From: Planctomycetia bacterium
GTDB taxonomy: Bacteria; Planctomycetota; Planctomycetia; Pirellulales; UBA1268
DNA length: 5,116 bases
Reading direction: 5' to 3'
Assembly (NCBI GenBank): GCA_009919445.1
Contig: RGBY01000181.1
Coordinates: 1 to 5,116, forward strand
In this document: positions 1-5,116 of the stretch, piece by piece
Layout of the letters: each line of letters opens with the position of its first letter
Position numbering within the stretch: the first letter of the stretch is position 1
Notes under the pieces: model-generated
Database searches by the model: none
Told to the model about the DNA's origin: nothing
Seen by the model: the letters and a program-made list of their open reading frames with translations, nothing else
Position numbers and translations under genes: made by a program

Positions 1-2307
1 CTAGCACTGACTCGTGCGGTTGCTGAGATTCATCGCCTCGGTGGTGTTCACGGAGCCATTTCACTTGAGACGGTGATTCGACCGACACCAACAAAAGAGG
101 TTGCCCGGCCGCCGCTACGGCTCTTGCAGTATCCGTTGACCGGCGACCCACTCGGTCTGCGGGCAGCCGATCCGCTCCGTTCCCCCGAGTCACTGTCGCA
201 ACTGGGAGAGCGAATCTGCTTTGTCCCACCAGAACGACTCGCCACCGGGAAACCGGTGACACCTGCTGGTGATGTCTACGCACTGGGGTGTTTGTTGCAT
301 GCGTTGTTAGTCGGCCGGCTCGCGGGCTGGCAGGGAGACGCAAGCCGTGTTGCAGAGGCGAACCGTCAGGCGATTGCAGCCGGGGCACCGTTGCTGCCGC
401 CACCACCTGGCTGCCCAGCAGAAGTTAGCCGTTTACTGGCCTATTTCACCGCGACTGATCCTGATCGCCGTTATGCCGATGCAGCGGAGGCCGCCGACGC
501 CATCGCCTGCTGCCTTGGTGGATCACCCGTCAGTGAGTCACTGCCAGAGGCTCAGCCATTTCAAGAGAATCTTCTGGCGGTGGCAGCTGGCACGGTGGCC
601 TCTTCCAGTGGCACAGAGGCAGTCGGGGGCGAATCGACCAGTAAATCTGGAGGCAAGTCGGGGAGTCAATCTGGGAGCAAAGCAAACCGCCTGCGGGCCT
701 TTGCCATCGGCGGGGGTCTGGCGGCGGTGGCGATGACGGTGGCCCTCGGTTTTTTTCTGTTTGGTTCAAACTCTGGGGAAAAGCCAACGTCACCGGCAGG
801 GGGAGCTGGCCAGGTGCCACCAACTGGAGCCCAACGTCAATTGCCCGCTGGGGGTGGTCCATCTGGTGAATCGACGCTAGCCAATCGCAAACCAGCCAAC
901 GACGTCGGGGCCTTTGAGGTGGTGGCTGATGACACTCTGCCCTGGCTGCCCCCCACGTCGGGTCCGCCACCAACATTTCGCTATCTGCCCAGGGGAAGCC
1001 AGTTGATTCTGGAGGCGCGGCCGGCAGCTCTGTTGGCGACGGCCGATGGTCGGCTGATCCGGCAGGCCGGTGATAGCCCTCTGGCGAATGCCTGCGCTGC
1101 ACTTGAGCGGCTTGTCGGAGTGCCGCTTGAATCTGTCGAGCAATTGCAGGTCTGTTGGCAGGCGGCGGCTGATGGGCAGCCTTTGGCGGCAATCTGGGCC
1201 CGGCGGAAGAAGTCAGCTGCTGAGGCGAGTCGACCTGATTCCACGGAGGCGGATGGGCAGCCGGCCGGCAGCAACGAAGGGGTTGAAGACCTCGGTGGCT
1301 GGAGCCGGTGGCAGCCTCCCGATGCTGACGGGGACGAGGTGGTTGTTGCCTCTCCAGATCTGTTGCAAGAGATAATCAAGGCTGCCGATGCGGAGCCCGT
1401 GCTTCCACGCAGCATGCGGCCCTTGCTTCCTGTGCTCGATCGCCAGCGGCATTTCACGCTGTTTGGGTCGCCACATTACTTCGTCCATGACGGCCGCCAG
1501 CTCTTGCCGCCAGCCATGCTGCCGCTGCTTGATCCCTTGGAGCGGCTGCTTGGCGCTGACTGTCCAGCGGCGGCAGTTTCTTTTCATCTGGATGAGCGAA
1601 CCTATCTCGAATTTGCAGCCCTCGGCCCACCCGTCGGTTCGGCCCGAGAACTGGAAAGCCAGCTCAGCAAGGGATTCTCCAGCCTGCCTGACCGAACAGA
1701 AGACGTCACCACATCTCGAACCTTCTCGCCTTATGGTCGCCGGCTTGTTCAGCGTCTGCCGCAGTTGTTGCGGCTTGCCGAGACCGGCCTGCGGGTCGGG
1801 AGAGACCAGCGGGATCTCGTTGTAGCCAACACCTACCTGCCACAGTTTGCCGGCCACAATCTGGCCCTCGCATCAGTTCTGTTGCTTGAACAGCTTGCGG
1901 CGAGTCCAACGGAGCAGCCGACTGCTGTTGCCGGGGAAGCAGCTGCACCTTTGACACTGGCCGAACGGTTCCAGCATCCTGTGACGATTGAATTTTCCCG
2001 GGACACACTGGAGGTGGCGGTGCAGATGCTGGCTGATGAATCGGGGATTCCGATGACCATTGCCGGAAATGACCTGCAGCTTGAGGGCATCACCATGAAT
2101 CAGTCGTTTGGGTTGAAGGCCCAAGATCTGCCGGCTGAAGACGTGTTGCTGATGATTCTCAGCAAGAGTGACAATAACAGCGGGAAACTGGTCTACGTCG
2201 TGCGGCAAGAAGCTGGTGCCGATGTGATTGTGGTGACGACGAAGACAGCCGCCGGTAAACGTGGTGAGTCTCTGCCGGCCGTATTTTCTGCGAAGAGCGG
2301 CCCTTAA
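1..2307 (+). CDS. Membrane-anchored protein-kinase-like protein (probable pseudokinase), 5' end missing
   Basis: The reading frame is open from base 1 to TAA at 2305-2307 (768 visible residues). The GTG at 73 lies inside the kinase fold, so the true start is upstream of the window. Visible order, counting from base 1: HxxGxxHGAIS at residues 11-21 aligns with the catalytic loop HRDxK; QYP at 43-45 stands where DFG belongs; PPE at 76-78 matches APE; D91 in GDVYALG matches subdomain IX; R157 in DPDRRY matches the C-lobe Arg. A Ser/Gly/Lys-rich linker leads to one transmembrane helix (about 233-255), then a Pro/Gly-rich stretch. A region from about 324 to 640 follows that I cannot assign to a named domain. 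An STN/secretin-N-like module ends the protein (about 659-748). The missing catalytic Asp and DFG suggest a non-phosphorylating sensor or scaffold with its C-terminal part outside the membrane; this role is inferred. The gene could share a transcript with the DAHP synthase gene 129 bases downstream. Confidence 0.82.
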   Translation, partial: LALTRAVAEIHRLGGVHGAISLETVIRPTPTKEVARPPLRLLQYPLTGDPLGLRAADPLRSPESLSQLGERICFVPPERLATGKPVTPAGDVYALGCLLHALLVGRLAGWQGDASRVAEANRQAIAAGAPLLPPPPGCPAEVSRLLAYFTATDPDRRYADAAEAADAIACCLGGSPVSESLPEAQPFQENLLAVAAGTVASSSGTEAVGGESTSKSGGKSGSQSGSKANRLRAFAIGGGLAAVAMTVALGFFLFGSNSGEKPTSPAGGAGQVPPTGAQRQLPAGGGPSGESTLANRKPANDVGAFEVVADDTLPWLPPTSGPPPTFRYLPRGSQLILEARPAALLATADGRLIRQAGDSPLANACAALERLVGVPLESVEQLQVCWQAAADGQPLAAIWARRKKSAAEASRPDSTEADGQPAGSNEGVEDLGGWSRWQPPDADGDEVVVASPDLLQEIIKAADAEPVLPRSMRPLLPVLDRQRHFTLFGSPHYFVHDGRQLLPPAMLPLLDPLERLLGADCPAAAVSFHLDERTYLEFAALGPPVGSARELESQLSKGFSSLPDRTEDVTTSRTFSPYGRRLVQRLPQLLRLAETGLRVGRDQRDLVVANTYLPQFAGHNLALASVLLLEQLAASPTEQPTAVAGEAAAPLTLAERFQHPVTIEFSRDTLEVAVQMLADESGIPMTIAGNDLQLEGITMNQSFGLKAQDLPAEDVLLMILSKSDNNSGKLVYVVRQEAGADVIVVTTKTAAGKRGESLPAVFSAKSGP
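694..765 (+). other. Single transmembrane helix of the kinase-like protein
   Basis: About 23 uninterrupted hydrophobic or small residues (AFAIGGGLAAVAMTVALGFF and onward, residues about 233-255) follow a Lys/Arg/Ser-rich segment and precede a Pro/Gly-rich hydrophilic segment. The positive charges on the N-terminal side (K and R in SKANRLR) fit a cytoplasmic N-terminal kinase-like domain and an extracytoplasmic C-terminal half. It is the only convincing membrane span in the visible part of the protein. Confidence 0.85.
1975..2247 (+). other. STN/secretin-N-like domain at the C-terminus of the kinase-like protein
   Basis: The encoded segment (residues about 659-748) starts HPVTIEFSRDTLEVAVQMLA, continues with SGIPMTIAGNDLQLEGITMN, then an Asp-Leu-Pro-Ala-Glu-Asp turn, and ends with the strands LVYVVR and DVIVVTTK. 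This follows the usual STN/secretin short-domain pattern: a first strand ending in F, a helix predicting 'xLAxxSGI', a strand-turn carrying 'GIT', a second helix 'xDVLLxIL', and two closing strands. The assignment rests on motif shape, not on a search. In other proteins such domains sit in the periplasm and mediate protein-protein contacts; what this one binds is unknown. Confidence 0.5.
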
Positions 2308-2363
2308 GGCGGGCGGCGTGGAATCGGTGACCGCGGGGTTTTTCCCTGTTTTCGACCCACGCG

Positions 2364-2369
2364 TTGACA
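2364..2369 (+). promoter_or_regulatory. TTGACA, possible -35 box upstream of the DAHP synthase gene
   Basis: A perfect TTGACA lies in the 129-base gap between the kinase-like gene and the DAHP synthase gene. At the expected spacing of 17 the sequence is GAGGCT, a poor -10 match, so a sigma-70-type promoter is not established. The gap could equally be read through from the upstream gene. Confidence 0.2.
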
Positions 2370-2377
2370 GCCAGCCA

Positions 2378-2394
2378 GCAGCGGCAGAGGCTGC
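2378..2394 (+). other. Small hairpin in the DAHP synthase leader
   Basis: GCAGC (2378-2382) and GCTGC (2390-2394) are exact reverse complements around a 7-base loop. The structure lies 43 bases before the ATG. It is too short, and lacks a following U run, to be called a terminator or attenuator. No leader peptide rich in aromatic codons is visible. It may be chance in G+C-rich DNA. Confidence 0.2.
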
Positions 2395-2426
2395 AGGTGC
2401 AGAGGACGTGGACACGCTGAAGTCTT

Positions 2427-2430
2427 GGAG
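2427..2430 (+). promoter_or_regulatory. Ribosome binding site GGAG that decides the DAHP synthase start
   Basis: GGAG lies six bases upstream of the ATG at 2437, a good Shine-Dalgarno position. It overlaps the only in-frame upstream alternative, TTG at 2425, which therefore cannot use it. This supports ATG 2437 as the start. Confidence 0.7.
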
Positions 2431-2436
2431 CAGGCA

Positions 2437-3453
2437 ATGATTATTGTGATGAAGGCTGGGGCCAGCCCAGAGCAGATTGGGCAGGTGACTGAACGAGTAG
2501 AGGGTCTCGGTCTGAAACCCCATATTATTGAAGGCACAGAGCGGACCGTGGTGGCCGTTGTCGGGTCGGAAAAGGATGCCACCGTCAGCGGCATGGAAAC
2601 ACTGCCGGGGGTGGCTCGGGTGCTGCCGATTCTGGCTCCTTACAAGGTCGCCAGCCGTGAGGTGCAGACAGAGCAGACTGTCATCACGGCCGGTCCTTTG
2701 GTTGTGGGTGGCGGCCGAGTTGGGGTGATCGCCGGCCCCTGTTCGGTAGAGTCCCGGGAACAGATTCTTGCCTCTGCCCGTGCCGTGAAGGCTGCCGGTG
2801 CCGCCGGCCTGAGGGGCGGTGCCTTCAAGCCACGGACAAGTCCGTACAGTTTTCAAGGGCTCAAGGAAGAAGGGCTCAAGCTGTTGGCCGAGGCGCGTGA
2901 CGAAACGGGCCAGGCCATTGTCACCGAGGTGGTTGCGCCGGAGGATGTTCCACTGGTGGCCCGCTACGCCGATGTTCTCCAGATCGGCGCCCGCAACATG
3001 CAGAACTATCGGTTGCTTGAGGCGGTGGGTGACTGTGATAAGGCTGTGTTGCTCAAGCGGGGGCCGGCCGCGACTGTGGATGAAATGCTGCTGGCGGCTG
3101 AATATATCCTTGATGCCGGGAACCGGCAGGTGATGCTCTGTGAGCGGGGCATTCGCACCTTTGAAGCCCACACTCGCTTTACCCTGCCGTTGGCAACAGT
3201 TCCCTGGCTGCAGGCTCGCACCCATCTTCCGGTGGTCATCGACCCCAGCCACGGAACCGGGCATGCTGAACTCGTGCCCAGCATGGCCGCCGCCGCGGTG
3301 GCAGTTGGGGCTGACGGGCTCATCATTGAGGTCCATCCTGACCCCAAGAACGCAGCCAGTGATGGTGGGCAGACGCTCGACTTTGCCGCCTTTGAGGCGA
3401 CGATGGCCACCTGCCGCCGCGTGGCCGAGGCGGTTGGCCGGACGCTTGGGTAG
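2437..3453 (+). CDS. aroF: 3-deoxy-7-phosphoheptulonate (DAHP) synthase with N-terminal regulatory domain
   Basis: This enzyme condenses phosphoenolpyruvate with erythrose 4-phosphate to give DAHP, the first committed step of the shikimate pathway to Phe, Tyr and Trp, in the cytoplasm. The 338-residue product has an N-terminal ferredoxin-like (ACT-like) domain, residues 1 to about 68, beginning MIIVMKAGAS, then the TIM-barrel catalytic domain. Visible motifs are GPCSVES (100-106), KPRTSP (131-136), IGARNMQN (183-190), KRG (207-209), CERGIRTFE (235-243) and DPSHGTGH (269-276). The metal ligands expected for this family fall at C102, H272, E298 and D309. As I recall them, length and positions equal those of the Thermotoga maritima enzyme, which also supports ATG 2437 over TTG 2425. 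In that family the N-terminal domain gives feedback inhibition by Tyr or Phe; the same is inferred here. No key residue is missing. It lies 129 bases after the kinase-like gene and converges with mgtE. Confidence 0.96.
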   Translation: MIIVMKAGASPEQIGQVTERVEGLGLKPHIIEGTERTVVAVVGSEKDATVSGMETLPGVARVLPILAPYKVASREVQTEQTVITAGPLVVGGGRVGVIAGPCSVESREQILASARAVKAAGAAGLRGGAFKPRTSPYSFQGLKEEGLKLLAEARDETGQAIVTEVVAPEDVPLVARYADVLQIGARNMQNYRLLEAVGDCDKAVLLKRGPAATVDEMLLAAEYILDAGNRQVMLCERGIRTFEAHTRFTLPLATVPWLQARTHLPVVIDPSHGTGHAELVPSMAAAAVAVGADGLIIEVHPDPKNAASDGGQTLDFAAFEATMATCRRVAEAVGRTLG

Positions 3454-3491
3454 GCCAAATCGGGGCCAGCCGATCGAAAGAAAGGTGGCCT
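3452..3491. terminator. Nested inverted repeats between convergent genes, possible two-way terminator
   Basis: The 43-base gap between the convergent aroF and mgtE stops carries two nested inverted repeats. The outer arms are AGGCCA (3452-3457, overlapping the aroF stop codon) and TGGCCT (3486-3491). The inner stem is ATCGG (3459-3463) and CCGAT (3470-3474) with a six-base loop. The symmetry would serve transcripts from both sides. There is no U run on either strand, so a classical intrinsic terminator is not shown. Confidence 0.3.
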
Positions 3492-3496
3492 GCCGG

Positions 3497-4837
3497 TCAG
3501 CCGAGCATCGCGAAGGCGATCGACATGTAAAGCAGGATGCCGACCACGTCGACAATTGCCGAAACAAAGGGATTGCTCATTAGTGCCGGATCAAGGCCGA
3601 CCGAGCGAAAGAGCAATGGCAGGACCGAGCCAACCAAGGACCCCAGCATCACCACGCCGAGAATCGTCAAGGGAATGACGAGTGCCTGAGCCGGAGACGG
3701 CGCATAAAGGAGCGCAAGGAGGAAGCCTGGAATCGCCAGAAGCATTCCCAGCAGCAGGCCGAGGGCAAATTCACGCCTCATGATTCGCGGCCAGTCGGCC
3801 AGGGTACAGTCACCAGTCGACAGGGCCGTAATGACGAGGGTGGCCGACTGGTTGCCCGAGTTGCCTCCGCTGGCAATCACCAGGGGAATAAAGGCAATCA
3901 GCCAGCCGTGAGGAATCGGCGTGCGGGCCAGCACCATGGCCGTCACGGCAGCAGTGGCAAAGAGAATGGTCAGCCAGACACCCCGTTTCCAGGTCATGGT
4001 GACGAGGCCCGTTTCGAGATAGCCATCGGTGAGTGGGGCAACGGCCGCGCTGAGATGGGCGTCTTCTGTGGCCTCTTCTCGGACGGCGTCGAGCACGTCG
4101 TCATGGGTGACGATACCGACCAGCCGATTCATGTCATCCACCACAGGAATGGCGATGAAGTCGAAGCGGGCCAGTTTCTGCACCACTTGCTCAGTTGGCT
4201 CATCCACCCGCACGCTGATCACGTCTCGCTGCATGAGGTCAGCGACCATGGTTGTTGGCTTGGCTAGAATAAGGTCTCGTAACGAGACAAAGCCAACCAG
4301 TCTGCGTTCAGAGTCAAGGACGTAGATGTAGTAAATCGATTCGCTGTTGGGGGCCTGGCTCCGCAGTCGGGCGATTGCCTCGCCGGCGGTCACGTCACCG
4401 GGGAGCGAGGCGTACTCGGTGGTCATCAGGCTGCCAGCCGAGTCCTCCGGGCAGGAGAGCAGCATGCGAATGTCGTGGCGTTCTGCCTTGGCGACCAGCG
4501 GCAAGATTGCATCAACGAACTCAGGCTCAAGTTCACGAAGCAGGTCATCCCGATTGTCGGGTGCCATGCCTTCGAGGAGAGGAGCAAGTTGGTTCCGGTC
4601 GGCTCCCTCGAGCAGTTGCACCTGCCGGGCTAGCGGGTAGTACGGGAAAATCTCCGCCTGCTGCTCTGCTGGCAGGGCAGTCAAAAGCTGCCAGAGTTCG
4701 GTGTCTTCGAGACCTTCAGAAAATTCGGCAACCGTGGCTGGATGGAGTTCAACGGCCACTTCACGAATACCGGCGGCATCCCCCTCGGCCAGCAGGCCGC
4801 GGAGTTCCGGCAGCAGGATTGGGTTGGCAGTCACCAT
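3497..4837 (-). CDS. mgtE: Magnesium transporter MgtE
   Basis: MgtE proteins are homodimeric Mg2+-gated channels in the inner membrane. This 446-residue product is full length for the family. The order is: cytoplasmic MgtE_N helical domain (about 20-130); the conserved junction EDSAGSLMTTEYASL (131-145); two CBS domains (about 137-193 and 196-253); a linker 'plug' helix (about 254-277); and five predicted membrane helices (about 287-305, 311-333, 357-378, 384-410, 422-445). The pore signature GGNSGNQSATL is at 324-334, and D430 in AIVDVVGILLY fits the conserved pore Asp. The acidic run D246, D247, D250, E254, E255, E258 and D259 at the CBS-plug junction fits the Mg2+-sensing sites that close the pore at high Mg2+, so gating looks intact. 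The ATG at 4837-4835 has only a weak AGGTG ribosome site four bases away (4842-4846 on the plus strand). The gene converges with aroF and diverges from the exported-protein gene; no operon partner is visible. Confidence 0.95.
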   Translation of the reverse strand: MVTANPILLPELRGLLAEGDAAGIREVAVELHPATVAEFSEGLEDTELWQLLTALPAEQQAEIFPYYPLARQVQLLEGADRNQLAPLLEGMAPDNRDDLLRELEPEFVDAILPLVAKAERHDIRMLLSCPEDSAGSLMTTEYASLPGDVTAGEAIARLRSQAPNSESIYYIYVLDSERRLVGFVSLRDLILAKPTTMVADLMQRDVISVRVDEPTEQVVQKLARFDFIAIPVVDDMNRLVGIVTHDDVLDAVREEATEDAHLSAAVAPLTDGYLETGLVTMTWKRGVWLTILFATAAVTAMVLARTPIPHGWLIAFIPLVIASGGNSGNQSATLVITALSTGDCTLADWPRIMRREFALGLLLGMLLAIPGFLLALLYAPSPAQALVIPLTILGVVMLGSLVGSVLPLLFRSVGLDPALMSNPFVSAIVDVVGILLYMSIAFAMLG

Positions 4838-4940
4838 GGTGCACCTGGCAGGAATGGGGGCGGGCGGCCATGTCGGTAGAGCGGCCTATACTGCGGGAGA
4901 CCACCGGTTGGTGGCACGCCTTGGAAGCAGTGGTCCGTCG
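4838..4940. promoter_or_regulatory. Divergent intergenic region between mgtE and the exported-protein gene
   Basis: This 103-base gap must hold or adjoin the promoters of both flanking genes. On the plus strand TATACT (4887-4892) is a good -10 match, 48 bases before ATG 4941, but no -35 match lies 16-18 bases upstream. On the minus strand the same AT core reads TATAGG, also without a good -35. The heptamer ATACTGC (4888-4894) recurs inverted as GCAGTAT (4943-4949); a seven-base match in this much sequence can arise by chance. The gap is too short for a complete M-box magnesium riboswitch ahead of mgtE. Confidence 0.4.
4901..4914. other. Compact inverted repeat, possible operator or hairpin
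   Basis: CCACC (4901-4905) and GGTGG (4910-4914) flank the four-base loop GGTT. It lies just downstream of the TATACT box, about where a plus-strand transcript would begin, and 64-77 bases ahead of the mgtE start. It could be an operator half-site pair or a 5' leader hairpin. No regulator is known from this window. Confidence 0.2.
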
Positions 4941-5116
4941 ATGCAGTATGCCATGAAAGTATGGTTCGCCGAATTTCGATTGCCACGAATGGCTTCCGGA
5001 GTGCGGCCTGCAGCCATCACCTGGTGGCTGGTGGCGGTCGTGGCGATTCTACCGGTGATGGGGCTGGCCGCAGGCGACCCGGAACGGGGCCGGGAATTGT
5101 TGCTGTCGAAGGCCTA
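4941..5116 (+). CDS. Exported protein, possibly cytochrome c-type, 3' end missing
   Basis: A plus-strand frame opens at ATG 4941 and runs without a stop to the window edge (58 whole codons plus two bases). In-frame ATGs also occur at 4953 and 4989. From 4989 the product starts MASGVRPAAITWWLVAVVAI and reaches LPVMGLAAGD, a textbook signal peptide: short n-region with Arg, hydrophobic core, and a likely cleavage after LAA. That makes 4989 an attractive start, whereas 4941 has a distant GGAAG (4923-4927) upstream; the start is unresolved. The mature end begins GDPERGRELLLSKA, resembling the opening of planctomycete secreted cytochrome c-like proteins ('G..LL..KAYLP' pattern, from memory). The CxxCH haem motif that would prove it lies beyond the window. 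It is transcribed away from mgtE. Export is fairly sure; the cytochrome call is only a guess. Confidence 0.6.
   Translation, partial: MQYAMKVWFAEFRLPRMASGVRPAAITWWLVAVVAILPVMGLAAGDPERGRELLLSKA

Noticed and set aside
73..75. GTG 73 as the start of the kinase-like gene
   Set aside because: The same frame stays open upstream to base 1 and encodes the kinase catalytic-loop region (HxxGxxHGAIS), so this GTG is internal.
610..684. Ser/Gly/Lys-rich repeat in the kinase-like gene as a DNA repeat array
   Set aside because: The SGxKSGSxSGSK pattern is an imperfect low-complexity protein linker next to the membrane helix; the underlying DNA does not repeat exactly.
530..1857. Minus-strand frames of 220, 158 and 214 codons opposite the kinase-like gene
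   Set aside because: They overlap one another and an intact coding frame with recognisable domains. They have low-complexity Pro, Gln and Arg composition and no family resemblance.
2328..2348. GGGG-TTTTT-CCC run after the kinase-like gene as an intrinsic terminator
   Set aside because: The stem would be only three or four base pairs, and the T run forms the loop instead of following the stem.
1873..3567. 564-codon open frame on the minus strand, opposite the kinase-like gene end and the DAHP synthase gene
   Set aside because: It lies antisense to a strongly supported enzyme gene and crosses three gene boundaries. Its translation is rich in His, Arg, Gln and Cys with no recognisable domain. 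Long antisense frames of this kind are expected in G+C-rich DNA.
4838..4940. M-box (ykoK) magnesium riboswitch upstream of mgtE
   Set aside because: The gap to the divergent gene is only 103 bases, shorter than an M-box, and I saw no matching set of helices or a terminator switch before the mgtE ATG.
4375..4956. 193-codon plus-strand frame opposite the 5' part of mgtE
   Set aside because: It is antisense to the MgtE N-terminal and CBS region and is Arg/Pro-rich with no domain. The real plus-strand gene here begins later, in another frame.
1..5116. Mobile element, CRISPR array, defence island or multi-gene novel system
   Set aside because: No transposase, integrase, phage gene, regularly spaced repeat or terminal inverted repeats were seen. 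The two complete genes are ordinary housekeeping functions.

Overview
The window is a G+C-rich stretch of bacterial chromosome, densely packed with genes. It looks like a planctomycete (Planctomycetota), which is inference from three things. The first gene has the build of the large membrane-anchored kinase-like proteins abundant in that phylum. The MgtE pore has the GGNSGNQSATL form. The fragment at the right edge starts like the secreted cytochrome-type proteins I associate with planctomycetes. No 16S or other phylogenetic marker is present, so the assignment is tentative.

Layout, left to right. (1) Positions 1-2307, plus strand: the 3' part of a membrane protein. It has a protein-kinase-like cytoplasmic domain whose catalytic loop and DFG motif are both degraded (a probable pseudokinase), one transmembrane helix, and a long extracytoplasmic part ending in an STN/secretin-N-like module. 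(2) Positions 2308-2436: a spacer with weak promoter-like and hairpin signals. (3) Positions 2437-3453, plus strand: a complete 338-residue DAHP synthase of the type with an N-terminal ferredoxin-like regulatory domain, the first step of the shikimate pathway. (4) Positions 3454-3496: a short convergent spacer with nested inverted repeats. (5) Positions 3497-4837, minus strand: a complete 446-residue MgtE magnesium channel/transporter. (6) Positions 4838-4940: a divergent promoter region. (7) From position 4941, plus strand: the 5' end of a gene for an exported protein, cut by the window edge.

The genes do not form an obvious pathway. DAHP synthase and MgtE are housekeeping functions. The kinase-like gene could be co-transcribed with the DAHP synthase gene (129-base gap, same strand), but nothing in the sequences links their roles. 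I found no mobile element, CRISPR array, tRNA, rRNA, phage or defence module. The only part that departs from ordinary annotation is the pseudokinase and its fused extracytoplasmic domains. I do not see evidence for a new multi-gene system.
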